In this document: positions 1 to 7,543 of the stretch, piece by piece
How the letters are laid out: each line of letters begins with the position of its first letter
Position numbering within the stretch: position 1 is the stretch's first letter
NCBI RefSeq assembly: GCF_900230195.1
Contig: NZ_OCNE01000025.1
Location: forward strand, 1-64,000
DNA from: Streptomyces zhaozhouensis
Lineage (GTDB): Bacteria; Actinomycetota; Actinomycetes; Streptomycetales; Streptomycetaceae
Direction of reading: 5' to 3'
Length of the DNA: 64,000 nt
Position numbers and translations under genes: made by a program
The notes under the pieces: generated by a model
Database searches by the model: none
Told to the model about the DNA's origin: nothing
Seen by the model: only the letters and a program-made list of their open reading frames with translations

Positions 1-388
1 CAACAAGCCGCCGAAGCCGCCGCCGGCGCCGCCCAAAACAGGGTCAACGACGCCCAGGAACGCCTGACCGCAGCACGCCAACTCGCCCTCGACGCAAAAG
101 AGATGCGCGAGGAAGCCGCACGCCAGTGCGCCCGCGACATCGACGAGGCCTCCGACGCCGGCATCCAAAACCGCCGCTGGTGGGAGAAGGCCATCAAATG
201 GGCCACCGATAACTGGGACACCCTCGTCGACATCTGCAAGGTCATCGTCGCCGTCCTCGGCATCGTCGTCCTCATCATCGGCGGCCCCCTCGCCTGGGTC
301 GTCCTCGCCGCCGCCCTCGTCGTCCTCGCCGACACCCTCATCAAATACGCCAGAGGAGAAGCCGGACTCCTCGACGTCGCCTTCGCCC
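1..388 (+). CDS. RHS toxin N-terminal fragment (partial; separated from the core by a frameshift)
   Basis: This frame is open from the left edge of the window and is the N-terminal part of the RHS protein that continues in another frame from about 389. It encodes an Ala/Gln-rich helical stretch likely to be a coiled coil (codons 1-60). A Trp-rich segment (RRWWEKAIKWATDNWD) follows, then a long hydrophobic run of about 35 residues rich in Val, Ile, Leu and Gly that could insert in a membrane. It ends with DVAFA. In related Streptomyces RHS proteins, as I recall them, DVAFA is followed directly by ALDCIPGMKG, which here sits in the +1 frame. The break lies in the CCC run at 386-388. Without the shift this frame runs on as nonsense to a stop at 642. 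The true start is outside the window. Confidence 0.7.
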
Positions 389-409
389 GCACTCGACTGC
401 ATCCCCGGC

Positions 410-3400
410 ATGAAAGGACTCACCACCCTCGGAGGGCTCGCCAGGGGGCTGCGATCAGCCGCGAGTACTGGCCTGCGCGGGCTACGCCAAGGCGCCCTCG
501 GCCTCGGACGGCGCACCCGGGGCGACGGCATTCCGATGAGGCGACGCAATCCCTGCGGAGACCCGGTCGACGTCGCCACCGGCGAACTGTTGATGTCGTC
601 CGTCGACGTCCAACTGCCCGGCGTACTGTCCCTGGTGATTGAACGACACCACATCTCCAGCTACCGACATGCCGGTTGGTTCGGCCCGACATGGGCCTCC
701 ACGCTGGACCAGCGGCTACTGCTGGACGAGCACGGGGTGCGCTTCCTCAGCGACGACGGAATGACGTTGCTCTACCCGCGTCCTCTCCCTGACGAGCCAG
801 TGCTGCCCGTGGAAGGCCCCCGGTGGCCACTACGGTGGAGCGGCCAGCCCGACTCGCCGCTGTTCATCGAGCAGCGAGACGCCGGGCGAACCCTTCACTT
901 CGCCTCGACACCGGGCGGGCCCGGCGCCGAACTTCCCCTCATCGCGATCACCGACCGCAACCACAACCGCATCCACTTCGCCTACGACGACAGTGGCGCC
1001 CCCACAGATGTCCATCACTCCGGGGGCTACCACGTAGGCATCACCACCGAAAAAGGCCGCGTCACAGCGCTCCGCTTGGTCAGCGACCCCGATCGAACGG
1101 TCCTGACGCGGTACGGTTACGACAGCTCAGGTCGTCTCACCGAGATCATTAACTCGTCCGGCGAGCCTCTGATCTTCCGCTACGACGAGCAAGGTCGCGT
1201 GGCGCGTTGGGAGGACCGTAATGCGTACTGGTACTCCTACGAATACGACGAGTACGGGCGCTGTGTACACACCACAGGCACTGACCAGGTTCTGGAGTAC
1301 CGCTACACCTACGACACCGAGAGCGACCGCACGGTCGTTACCGACTCCCTCGGCCGACAGCAGATCTTCCAGTTCAACGACTGTTACCAACTCATCGCTC
1401 ACACCGATTCGTTGGGCCATACCGTCTGGCACACACGGGACAGGTACGACCGCGCCCTGACGGTGACCGATCCCCTCGGTCACACCACCACCTGTCACCA
1501 CGACGAACACGGCCGGCTCAGCTCTGTCACCCGTCCCGACGGCACGAGGACGTGCGCCGAGTACAACGAGTTGGGGCAGATCACCAAGATCGTCGAGGCG
1601 GACGGCAGCGTTTGGGAACAGGCTTTCGACGGCAGCGGTAACCGCGTCGTCCTGCTCGATCCGGCGGGCAACCGCACGCGCTACACGTACCACTCCATGG
1701 GGAGCGTCGCGTCGATCACCGACTCGCTGGGCCACACGTCACGGTTCGAGTGCGACCCGGTGGGCCTGCCGCTGGCCGTGACCAACCCCTCGGGCGAGAC
1801 GACCCGTTATCGGTACGACACGTTGGGGAACACAGTCAGCGTCACGGACCCGTCCGGAGCTCAGACGCGGATGAGCTGGACCACCGGTGGGCGGCCTCTT
1901 TCCCGAACCGACCCACTCGGCGGCGAGGAGACCTGGGAGTGGGACGCCGACGGCAACCTCGTCGCGCACACGGACCCCTCCGGCGGGGTCACCCGTTACA
2001 GCTACGGGCCGTTCCAACTACCTACGACGCAGACCGAACCGGATGGCGTGTGCTACGCGTTCACCCGTGACACGGAGTTGCGGCTCACCCAGGTGACGGC
2101 CCCCGACGGGCGCTCCTGGGAGTACCAGTACGACGCGGCCGGTCGGATCATCGTTGAGTCCGACTTCGACGGTCGAATCACCCTTTACTCCCGGGACGCC
2201 GCAGGACGCGTCGTGGGACGCACCAACGCGGCCGGCGAGAGCGTTCACTACCGTTACGACGCGCTGGGGCGGCTGGTCCGCAGGGAGACCTCGGACAGCG
2301 AGGTCACGACCTTCGAGTACGACCCGGCCGGCCGCATTCTCAGGGCCACCTCCCCCGGCGTGGAGCTGACTCGCGCCTATGACGCGCTGGGGAACCTGGC
2401 TCGCGAAACCGTCAACGGGCGGACGCTCACTGTGGAGCACGACGCCCTGGACCGCCTCCTTAGCCGCGTCACACCCAGCGGCCACTCCAGCGCGTGGACC
2501 TACGACCCGATCGGCCGGGCGAGTGCCCTTCAGACCGGCCAGCACATTTTCGCTTTTACCAGCGATGCCTCGGGCCGCGAGGTGTCTCGCACGCTCGGAG
2601 GCTCGCTGAGCTTCGACTACCGCTGGGACGCTTCCGGTCGCCTCAGCGACCGCACCATCGTCGCCACCTCCCGTAACGGTTCCGACCGCCCGGTGCACCG
2701 CCAGCACTTCACCTACCGTGCCGACGGTTACCCCCTCGCGGTCGACGACGGCTCCGGCCGGACTGTGCGGCACGCCTTGGACGCCGTAGGCCGAGTCACC
2801 GCCGTGACCGGTCCCGATCACCGGGAGGACTACACCTACGACCGAGCGGGCAACCCGACGTCCGCGCACTGGTCTCCCCCCAACGTGGACAACGACGCGG
2901 CTGGCGACCGCGTCTACGACGGCACGCTGTTGGTCAGCGCCGGGCAGACCCGCCTCACCTACGACCAGGCGGGCCGCGTTGTGATGCGACGGAAACCGCG
3001 CCTGTCCAAGAAGCCGAGCGCCTGGCACTACACATGGAACGCCGAGAACCAGCTGACCCAGGTCACGACACCCGACGGCACCCGCTGGCGTTATTTGTAC
3101 GACGCCTTCGGTCGCCGCACGGCCAAACTCCGCCTCGGAGATGACGGCGAAACGGTCGTGGAACGCATCGACTTCACCTGGCACGGCACGACCCTCGTTG
3201 AGGAGGCCAGCCGCCTCGGAGAAAGCGACACGCGCCTGGTACGCACCTGGGACTACCAGGGGCTCCACCCGATCGCGCAGACCGAGCACGTCGCCGGAAC
3301 GACGAGGGATCAGGATGAGGTTGACGCCCGGTTCTACGCCATGGTCACCGACCTGGTGGGCACGCCCACTCACCTGCTGGATGAGACCGGTGCCGTGGCG

Positions 3401-4015
3401 TGGCGCTCCCACGGCACCCTGTGGGGCCTTACCCGCGCCAGCGGCACCACCGACACGCCGCTGCGCCTTCCGGGCCAGTACGCGGATGAGGAGACCGGCT
3501 GGCACTACAACTACCACCGGCACTACGACCCCGGCACTGCCCGCTACGCCACGCCCGACCCGCTCGGCCTCGAGCCCGCCCCGAACCCGTACGCGTACCC
3601 GCACAACCCGTGGGTGTGGGCCGACCCGCTGGGCCTCAACCCCGAACTGGTCAACCCGAACGACATCAACTTCTCGCAACGCACGATTTCCGCCAACGAC
3701 TATGCGGAGGCCATGCGGAACGGCACGTGGGACTGGCAACGCTCCGGCCCTCTGCACGTGATGGAGGTCGATGGGCAGCTCGTCAGCTACGACAACCGGC
3801 GGCTGAACGCGGCGCGGGAGGCCGGCCTCCGGGAGGTCCCCATCGAACGCGTCGACCCGTCCGCGCCGCACCCCGACTCCACGACCGGACGCACTTGGGG
3901 ACAGCAGTTCCAGCGACGCTTCAACGACCCCCGCAACCGACGAGCGGGCGGTGTGGTACCCAACACAGGACTGTCCGAAGCACCGACCGTACAGTGCCCA
4001 GGAGGCCGCAGGTGA
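410..4015 (+). CDS. RHS/YD-repeat polymorphic toxin with a C-terminal ParB-like toxin domain
   Basis: This is a polymorphic toxin of the RHS family, whose YD repeats form a shell that encloses a C-terminal toxin. From the ATG at 410 it has 1201 residues, but the ATG is probably an internal Met of a longer protein because the coding signal extends back to 389. A DUF6531-like start (DPVDVATGEL) lies near residue 51, followed by more than 20 YD repeats of the type YDxxGR. The RHS core signature (GWHYNYHRHYDPGTARYATP) lies near residue 1030 and is closed by DPLGL. After residue 1077 the sequence changes character: the last 125 residues (NFSQRTIS, MEVDGQLVSYDNRRL, VPIERVDP) resemble a ParB/sulfiredoxin-type nuclease toxin. 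Codon use is less GC-biased than in the rest of the window, which suggests transfer. The stop overlaps the next start in GTGA. Confidence 0.85.
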   Translation: MKGLTTLGGLARGLRSAASTGLRGLRQGALGLGRRTRGDGIPMRRRNPCGDPVDVATGELLMSSVDVQLPGVLSLVIERHHISSYRHAGWFGPTWASTLDQRLLLDEHGVRFLSDDGMTLLYPRPLPDEPVLPVEGPRWPLRWSGQPDSPLFIEQRDAGRTLHFASTPGGPGAELPLIAITDRNHNRIHFAYDDSGAPTDVHHSGGYHVGITTEKGRVTALRLVSDPDRTVLTRYGYDSSGRLTEIINSSGEPLIFRYDEQGRVARWEDRNAYWYSYEYDEYGRCVHTTGTDQVLEYRYTYDTESDRTVVTDSLGRQQIFQFNDCYQLIAHTDSLGHTVWHTRDRYDRALTVTDPLGHTTTCHHDEHGRLSSVTRPDGTRTCAEYNELGQITKIVEADGSVWEQAFDGSGNRVVLLDPAGNRTRYTYHSMGSVASITDSLGHTSRFECDPVGLPLAVTNPSGETTRYRYDTLGNTVSVTDPSGAQTRMSWTTGGRPLSRTDPLGGEETWEWDADGNLVAHTDPSGGVTRYSYGPFQLPTTQTEPDGVCYAFTRDTELRLTQVTAPDGRSWEYQYDAAGRIIVESDFDGRITLYSRDAAGRVVGRTNAAGESVHYRYDALGRLVRRETSDSEVTTFEYDPAGRILRATSPGVELTRAYDALGNLARETVNGRTLTVEHDALDRLLSRVTPSGHSSAWTYDPIGRASALQTGQHIFAFTSDASGREVSRTLGGSLSFDYRWDASGRLSDRTIVATSRNGSDRPVHRQHFTYRADGYPLAVDDGSGRTVRHALDAVGRVTAVTGPDHREDYTYDRAGNPTSAHWSPPNVDNDAAGDRVYDGTLLVSAGQTRLTYDQAGRVVMRRKPRLSKKPSAWHYTWNAENQLTQVTTPDGTRWRYLYDAFGRRTAKLRLGDDGETVVERIDFTWHGTTLVEEASRLGESDTRLVRTWDYQGLHPIAQTEHVAGTTRDQDEVDARFYAMVTDLVGTPTHLLDETGAVAWRSHGTLWGLTRASGTTDTPLRLPGQYADEETGWHYNYHRHYDPGTARYATPDPLGLEPAPNPYAYPHNPWVWADPLGLNPELVNPNDINFSQRTISANDYAEAMRNGTWDWQRSGPLHVMEVDGQLVSYDNRRLNAAREAGLREVPIERVDPSAPHPDSTTGRTWGQQFQRRFNDPRNRRAGGVVPNTGLSEAPTVQCPGGRR

Positions 4016-4464
4016 CCACTCAGGTGACCCCCATCATCGCGCTCTGGAAGGAACGGAGCCTGCCCATCCACGACGGTCTGTACCTGGCCACCGGTGACTC
4101 GTATGCGGTCCGACTGGCTCCGCAGGCGCCAACGGGGGTCGAACTCCTCGATCCCTTCGACCTGCGGGCCCGTCTCGACGCTGACCCCGAGTGGGTGACC
4201 GAAATCGAACTGACCCGCCGACTCGCCCTGGAAGCCGAGGGACGCGTCCTCTGCTGCGGCGACGGCGGCTACGGCTCGGAGGGCTTCGTCGCCTGCACGG
4301 ACGGCGACGAGGAGCTGGAGTGGGTGATGTACTTCGAACACTCGAACCCGTTCATGGACATCAGCTGGGACGCCACCCGACGGCGGGCCACGTTCACCTC
4401 GACTTCAGACGTGCGGATCACGGTCAACGCCCTGGCACCGTGGTGGGAGACGGCCGGCTCCTGA
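4012..4464 (+). CDS. Candidate immunity protein for the RHS toxin
   Basis: This 150-residue acidic soluble protein has no family I recognise. The GTG start at 4012 overlaps the toxin stop (GTGA), and a perfect AGGAGG lies six bases upstream (4000-4005), so translation should be coupled to the toxin gene. It has no signal peptide or membrane segment. It contains a Cys-Cys pair (RVLCCGDGGYG) and a Trp/Phe-rich C-terminal half that could form a beta-rich domain. Position directly behind a polymorphic toxin, small size, acidity and lack of recognisable homology are the usual marks of a cognate immunity protein, but the role is inferred from context only. Confidence 0.65.
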   Translation: MTTQVTPIIALWKERSLPIHDGLYLATGDSYAVRLAPQAPTGVELLDPFDLRARLDADPEWVTEIELTRRLALEAEGRVLCCGDGGYGSEGFVACTDGDEELEWVMYFEHSNPFMDISWDATRRRATFTSTSDVRITVNALAPWWETAGS

Positions 4465-4470
4465 ACCACC

Positions 4471-4682
4471 ACCCGCGCCTACCGCCCCAACGGGAAAGTC
4501 GAGCGGATGAAGCGAACCCTGCTGGACGAATGGGCCTACAACCGGCCCTACACCACCAACGCCGAACGCACCGCCGCCCTCACGGACACCTCCACACCTA
4601 CAACTACCATCGCTGCCACACCGCACTCGGAGGCCAATCCCCGATCACCCGCGTAAACAACCCTGCGGGTCAATACCCCTAG
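4471..4682 (+). pseudogene. IS481-type transposase remnant (C-terminal end, frameshifted)
   Basis: Only the tail of an IS481-family integrase-core transposase remains. From 4471, one frame reads TRAYRPNGKVERMKRTLLDE and WAYNRPYT, which matches the family stretch around its last catalytic Glu (NGKVER). After about 4580 the homology moves to another frame, reading LHTYNYHRCHTALGGQSP and then ITRVNNPAGQYP before the stop at 4682. The rest of the gene, including the first two catalytic acids, is absent, and the preceding bases belong to the immunity gene. The piece cannot encode an active transposase. It marks past insertion activity at the edge of the toxin locus. Confidence 0.8.
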
Positions 4683-4702
4683 TCCCAAGGCCGCCACCGC
4701 AG

Positions 4703-5345
4703 GTGGACAAGCAGTGCCTGCTCAACCCCAACCAGACGGCCGGTCTCCCGGCCTGGGTGCGTCAGGGGCCGCGCGGCGGGGAGCGACTGCATGCCTACTT
4801 CGCTGCCCTCTGCCACGCCGGCCCCCGCCCTGAAGGGGCCGTCGCTCTACGCGTCTCCGACCTTCGGTTGCCCGACGAGAGTGATATCAAAAAGTGGGGT
4901 GAATCTCGTACATACGGCCACGCCGGAGGTCGGCAAACAGTGGACAACCCCGGCAAGGTCCATGACGAGCGGCACCTGAAGGGGCGAGCGATAGGTGACG
5001 CCAGAGGGGGCCCGTTCGCCCCGCGCTGGTGAAGATTCTGGGTGAGCACATCGCCCGCGAAGGACTCCGTGGCGAGAATCTGCTGTTCCAAGGGGAGCGG
5101 GGTAGTCGACTGGCGGGCTCGGTGATCCGTCGAGCGGGGGGCGGGCCCGAGAGGAGGTCCTCACCGTGGCCGAGGTTGCCTCACCACTCGGGCGGGTCCC
5201 GCCCCGCGGCACATCTGTCCGACCACGTGGCTGAAGAACGGCGTCCCCGTCCTTCTCCGTACCCACGCGCGCTGTCTCGACGGGCAGAGGAGGGGACCGC
5301 GACGACGGGTCGAGGCCGCCCAGGACCTCACCGGAAGGGCTGCTG
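4703..5345 (+). pseudogene. Decayed tyrosine-recombinase integrase
   Basis: Integrase homology is spread over at least four frame changes. Frame A reads LLNPNQTAGLPAWVRQGPRG, GERLHAYFAALCHAGPRPEG and AVALRVSDLRLPDE. Frame B gives LVHTATPEVGKQWT. Frame A resumes with KVHDERHLKGRAIGDAR. Frame C reads ALVKILGEHIAREGLRGE, NLLFQGERGSRLAGSVIRR. A further frame gives RHICPTTWLKNGVPVLLR then THARCLDGQ. This last segment covers the RHxxxxW box, but the stretch between the NGVP and SVPVLL motifs seems deleted, and the position expected for the catalytic Tyr (RTYARC) is His. The gene points at the 3' end of the tRNA-Arg gene 175 bases away, the usual arrangement of a tRNA-integrating element. Confidence 0.85.
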
Positions 5346-5519
5346 CCCCGGCCCCAGCGACGGAAAACGTGGACACGTGTGTGACACAGACACCCGGGGA
5401 GAGCCGGGGCGGACCGCCACGAACCGGACATCGGCCCCCTCCACCGACCCCGCCCACCGGGCCGCCCGGCGGGCGACCGCGCGCCCGCTGACCTGCGCTG
5501 ACGTCAAATGTGAAGGAAG

Positions 5520-5592
5520 TGCCCCCGGCAGGACTCGAACCTGCGGCCAAGTGCTTAGAAGGCACCTGCTCTATCCGCTGAGCTACGGGGGC
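5520..5592 (-). tRNA. tRNA-Arg (anticodon UCU)
   Basis: On the minus strand a full cloverleaf of 73 bases folds. The acceptor stem GCCCCCG pairs with CGGGGGC and the discriminator base is A. The D arm is GCTC/GAGC, the anticodon stem GGTGC/GCACT encloses the loop CTTCTAA with anticodon TCT, and the T arm is GCAGG-TTCGAGT-CCTGC. CCA is not encoded. Its 3' end faces the integrase remnant, so this gene is the probable attachment site of the element to its left. Confidence 0.97.
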
Positions 5593-5890
5593 CGGTCTTG
5601 GTCATGACGTGGGACGGCGCCCCCTCGGTGACCTCGCCGCGCACAGGATAGAGCGTCGAGGGCATCGCCCCGGTTGCTTCACCGCAGCACCCTCGTGTGG
5701 AGATCCGGTGAAGCCAGCCCTGATAATCGCAGGCGAGTGCGAAGTGCGCAGCGGTTTTGGTCGCTCCGGGGAGGGGTGTTGCGTACTCGTTATGCCACGC
5801 CGTGTGGGTCCGGGGTCGGCTTGGGGCGTCGTTCGGCGGAATATGCTTGGGAAACCGCTTGAAGTTGGGCATTCTGCGCATGTGGCGATC
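5593..5890. other. Intergenic region between tRNA-Arg and the GTPase pair
   Basis: About 300 bases without a convincing gene. It must hold the minus-strand promoter of tRNA-Arg near 5600 and the plus-strand promoter of the GTPase gene. An AT-richer patch at 5735-5880, including GGAATATGCTTGGGAAACCG, is the best place for the latter. The reading frame of the GTPase stays open back to 5609, but the upstream codons lack family-like sequence. Confidence 0.5.
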
Positions 5891-7516
5891 ATGGACGCAC
5901 GGCCCGAACTGCTGGACGCTCTGACCCTCCTGCGGGAGCGTCTCGCTGCCGCGCGCTTCCCCCTCGATCTCTCCGGGGCGGAGCGCGCGCGGCGGTCGCG
6001 CGCCGAGCTGCTCTCCCAACTCGACGGGCATCTGCTGCCCCGGTTGCGGCAGCCCGAGGCCCCCCTGCTGGCGGTGGTCGGCGGCTCCACGGGCGCGGGA
6101 AAGTCGACGTTGGTGAACTCGCTGGTCGGCCGCCGCGTCACCGAGGCCGGGGTGCTGCGCCCCACCACCCGCACCCCCGTGCTGGTCTGTCACCCCGACG
6201 ACCACCACTGGTTCTCCGGCAAGCGCGTGCTGCCGCAGCTCGGCCGGGTCTGGATGCCCCGCCAGGAGGCCGAGCAGCCGCCGCCCGCGCGGCGCGACGG
6301 GGAGCCGACGCTGGCCGTGGAGACGACCAGGGCGCTGCCCGCGGGGCTGGCGCTGCTGGACGCGCCGGACATCGACTCCCTGGTGGAGGGCAACCGCGAC
6401 CTCGCCGCCGACCTGCTGGGCGCGGCCGACATCTGGGTGCTGGTCACGACGGCGGCGCGGTACGCGGACGCCGTCCCCTGGCATCTGCTGCGCAGCGCGC
6501 GGGAGTACGACGTCACGGTCGTCACCGTGCTGGACCGGGTGCCGCACCAACTGGCCGCCGAGATCTCCCGGCACTACGGCACGCTGCTGGAACGGGCCGG
6601 GCTCGGCGCGATCCCCCGGTTCACCGTTCCCGAGCTGCCGGAGTCGGCGCGGGGCGGTTCCGGGGTGCTGCCGGCGACGGCGGTCTCCGGGCTGCGCGAG
6701 TGGCTGGGGCACCGCGCCAGGGACCGGGAGGCGAGGGAACTCGCGGCGCTGCGCACGGCGCGCGGGGCGCTCGCGTCGTTGCGGGGGCGCGTGATGGCGC
6801 TGGCGGGCGCGGCGGCGCACCAGCACGCGACGGCGGTCCGCCTCGACCAGCGCCTCACCGAGGCGTACGCGGCGGCCGACCAACGGGTGCGCGCCACCCT
6901 CGCCTCCGGCGGACTGCTCGCCGGCGAGGCGCGGGCCCACTGGCTGGCGTTCCCGGACGACTCCAGCGCCGACGAGCTGCTGGAGGCGCTGACCGCCGCG
7001 TTGACCGGCCTGTTGACCGAGGCCGTGGCCACCGCCGACGAGCGCACCGACACGGCCTGGCGCGCGGTCGGCGGCGCGCCGCCGACGGACGCGGAGGAGC
7101 CGGGGTCCGTGGAGGAACGGGTGGCCGTGGTGGTGCGTCGACTGCGGCGCTGCCTGGAGGAGTTGGTCGAGGAGGCGCGGCACGCGCCGCCGCCGCTCGG
7201 CCAGCCGCCGCAGCCGCGCCCCGGCCCCGGCGAGGACAGCGAGAACGCGGCGCTGCTGGCGACCGCGCTGCTCGGCGGGCGGGCGGCCGCGGTCGCGCAG
7301 CAGACGCTGGCCGGCGCGCTGGGCCCCAGGGGAGCGGCCCGGCTGCGGGAGAAGGGCGCGCAGCAGCTGAGCGCCTGCGTGACGCGGGCGCTGGACGCGG
7401 AGAAGCGCCGCAGGGGGGCCTCGTTGCACCGGCTGGGGATCGTCGTGGACACGCAGGTGGAGCTGGTCTCCGCGCTCTCCACGGTGCGCGTCGACCCCCG
7501 CCACACCACCGTCTGA
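5891..7516 (+). CDS. Dynamin-like/YfjP-type GTPase, first of a pair
   Basis: A 541-residue P-loop GTPase of unknown cellular role. The G1 loop GGSTGAGKST lies at residues 64-73 and LVNSLVGRRVTEAGVLRPTT follows, giving the switch I threonine. G3 is DAPD (157-160). The G4 position reads VLDRV rather than NKxD, so guanine specificity may be relaxed. The C-terminal half is a long Ala/Leu/Arg-rich helical region resembling the stalk of dynamin-like proteins, with no clear membrane segment. I chose the ATG at 5891, and an in-frame GTG lies three codons upstream at 5882. The stop is 27 bases before the second GTPase, so the two are probably one operon and may form a heteromer. Confidence 0.8.
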   Translation: MDARPELLDALTLLRERLAAARFPLDLSGAERARRSRAELLSQLDGHLLPRLRQPEAPLLAVVGGSTGAGKSTLVNSLVGRRVTEAGVLRPTTRTPVLVCHPDDHHWFSGKRVLPQLGRVWMPRQEAEQPPPARRDGEPTLAVETTRALPAGLALLDAPDIDSLVEGNRDLAADLLGAADIWVLVTTAARYADAVPWHLLRSAREYDVTVVTVLDRVPHQLAAEISRHYGTLLERAGLGAIPRFTVPELPESARGGSGVLPATAVSGLREWLGHRARDREARELAALRTARGALASLRGRVMALAGAAAHQHATAVRLDQRLTEAYAAADQRVRATLASGGLLAGEARAHWLAFPDDSSADELLEALTAALTGLLTEAVATADERTDTAWRAVGGAPPTDAEEPGSVEERVAVVVRRLRRCLEELVEEARHAPPPLGQPPQPRPGPGEDSENAALLATALLGGRAAAVAQQTLAGALGPRGAARLREKGAQQLSACVTRALDAEKRRRGASLHRLGIVVDTQVELVSALSTVRVDPRHTTV

Positions 7517-7543
7517 GACCGCCAGGACCACAGGGAGCGTCAC

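Noticed and set aside
2018..3871. A minus-strand open frame of 617 codons opposite the RHS repeats
   Set aside because: It mirrors the RHS coding repeats and has no homology. The plus-strand YD-repeat sequence is unambiguous.
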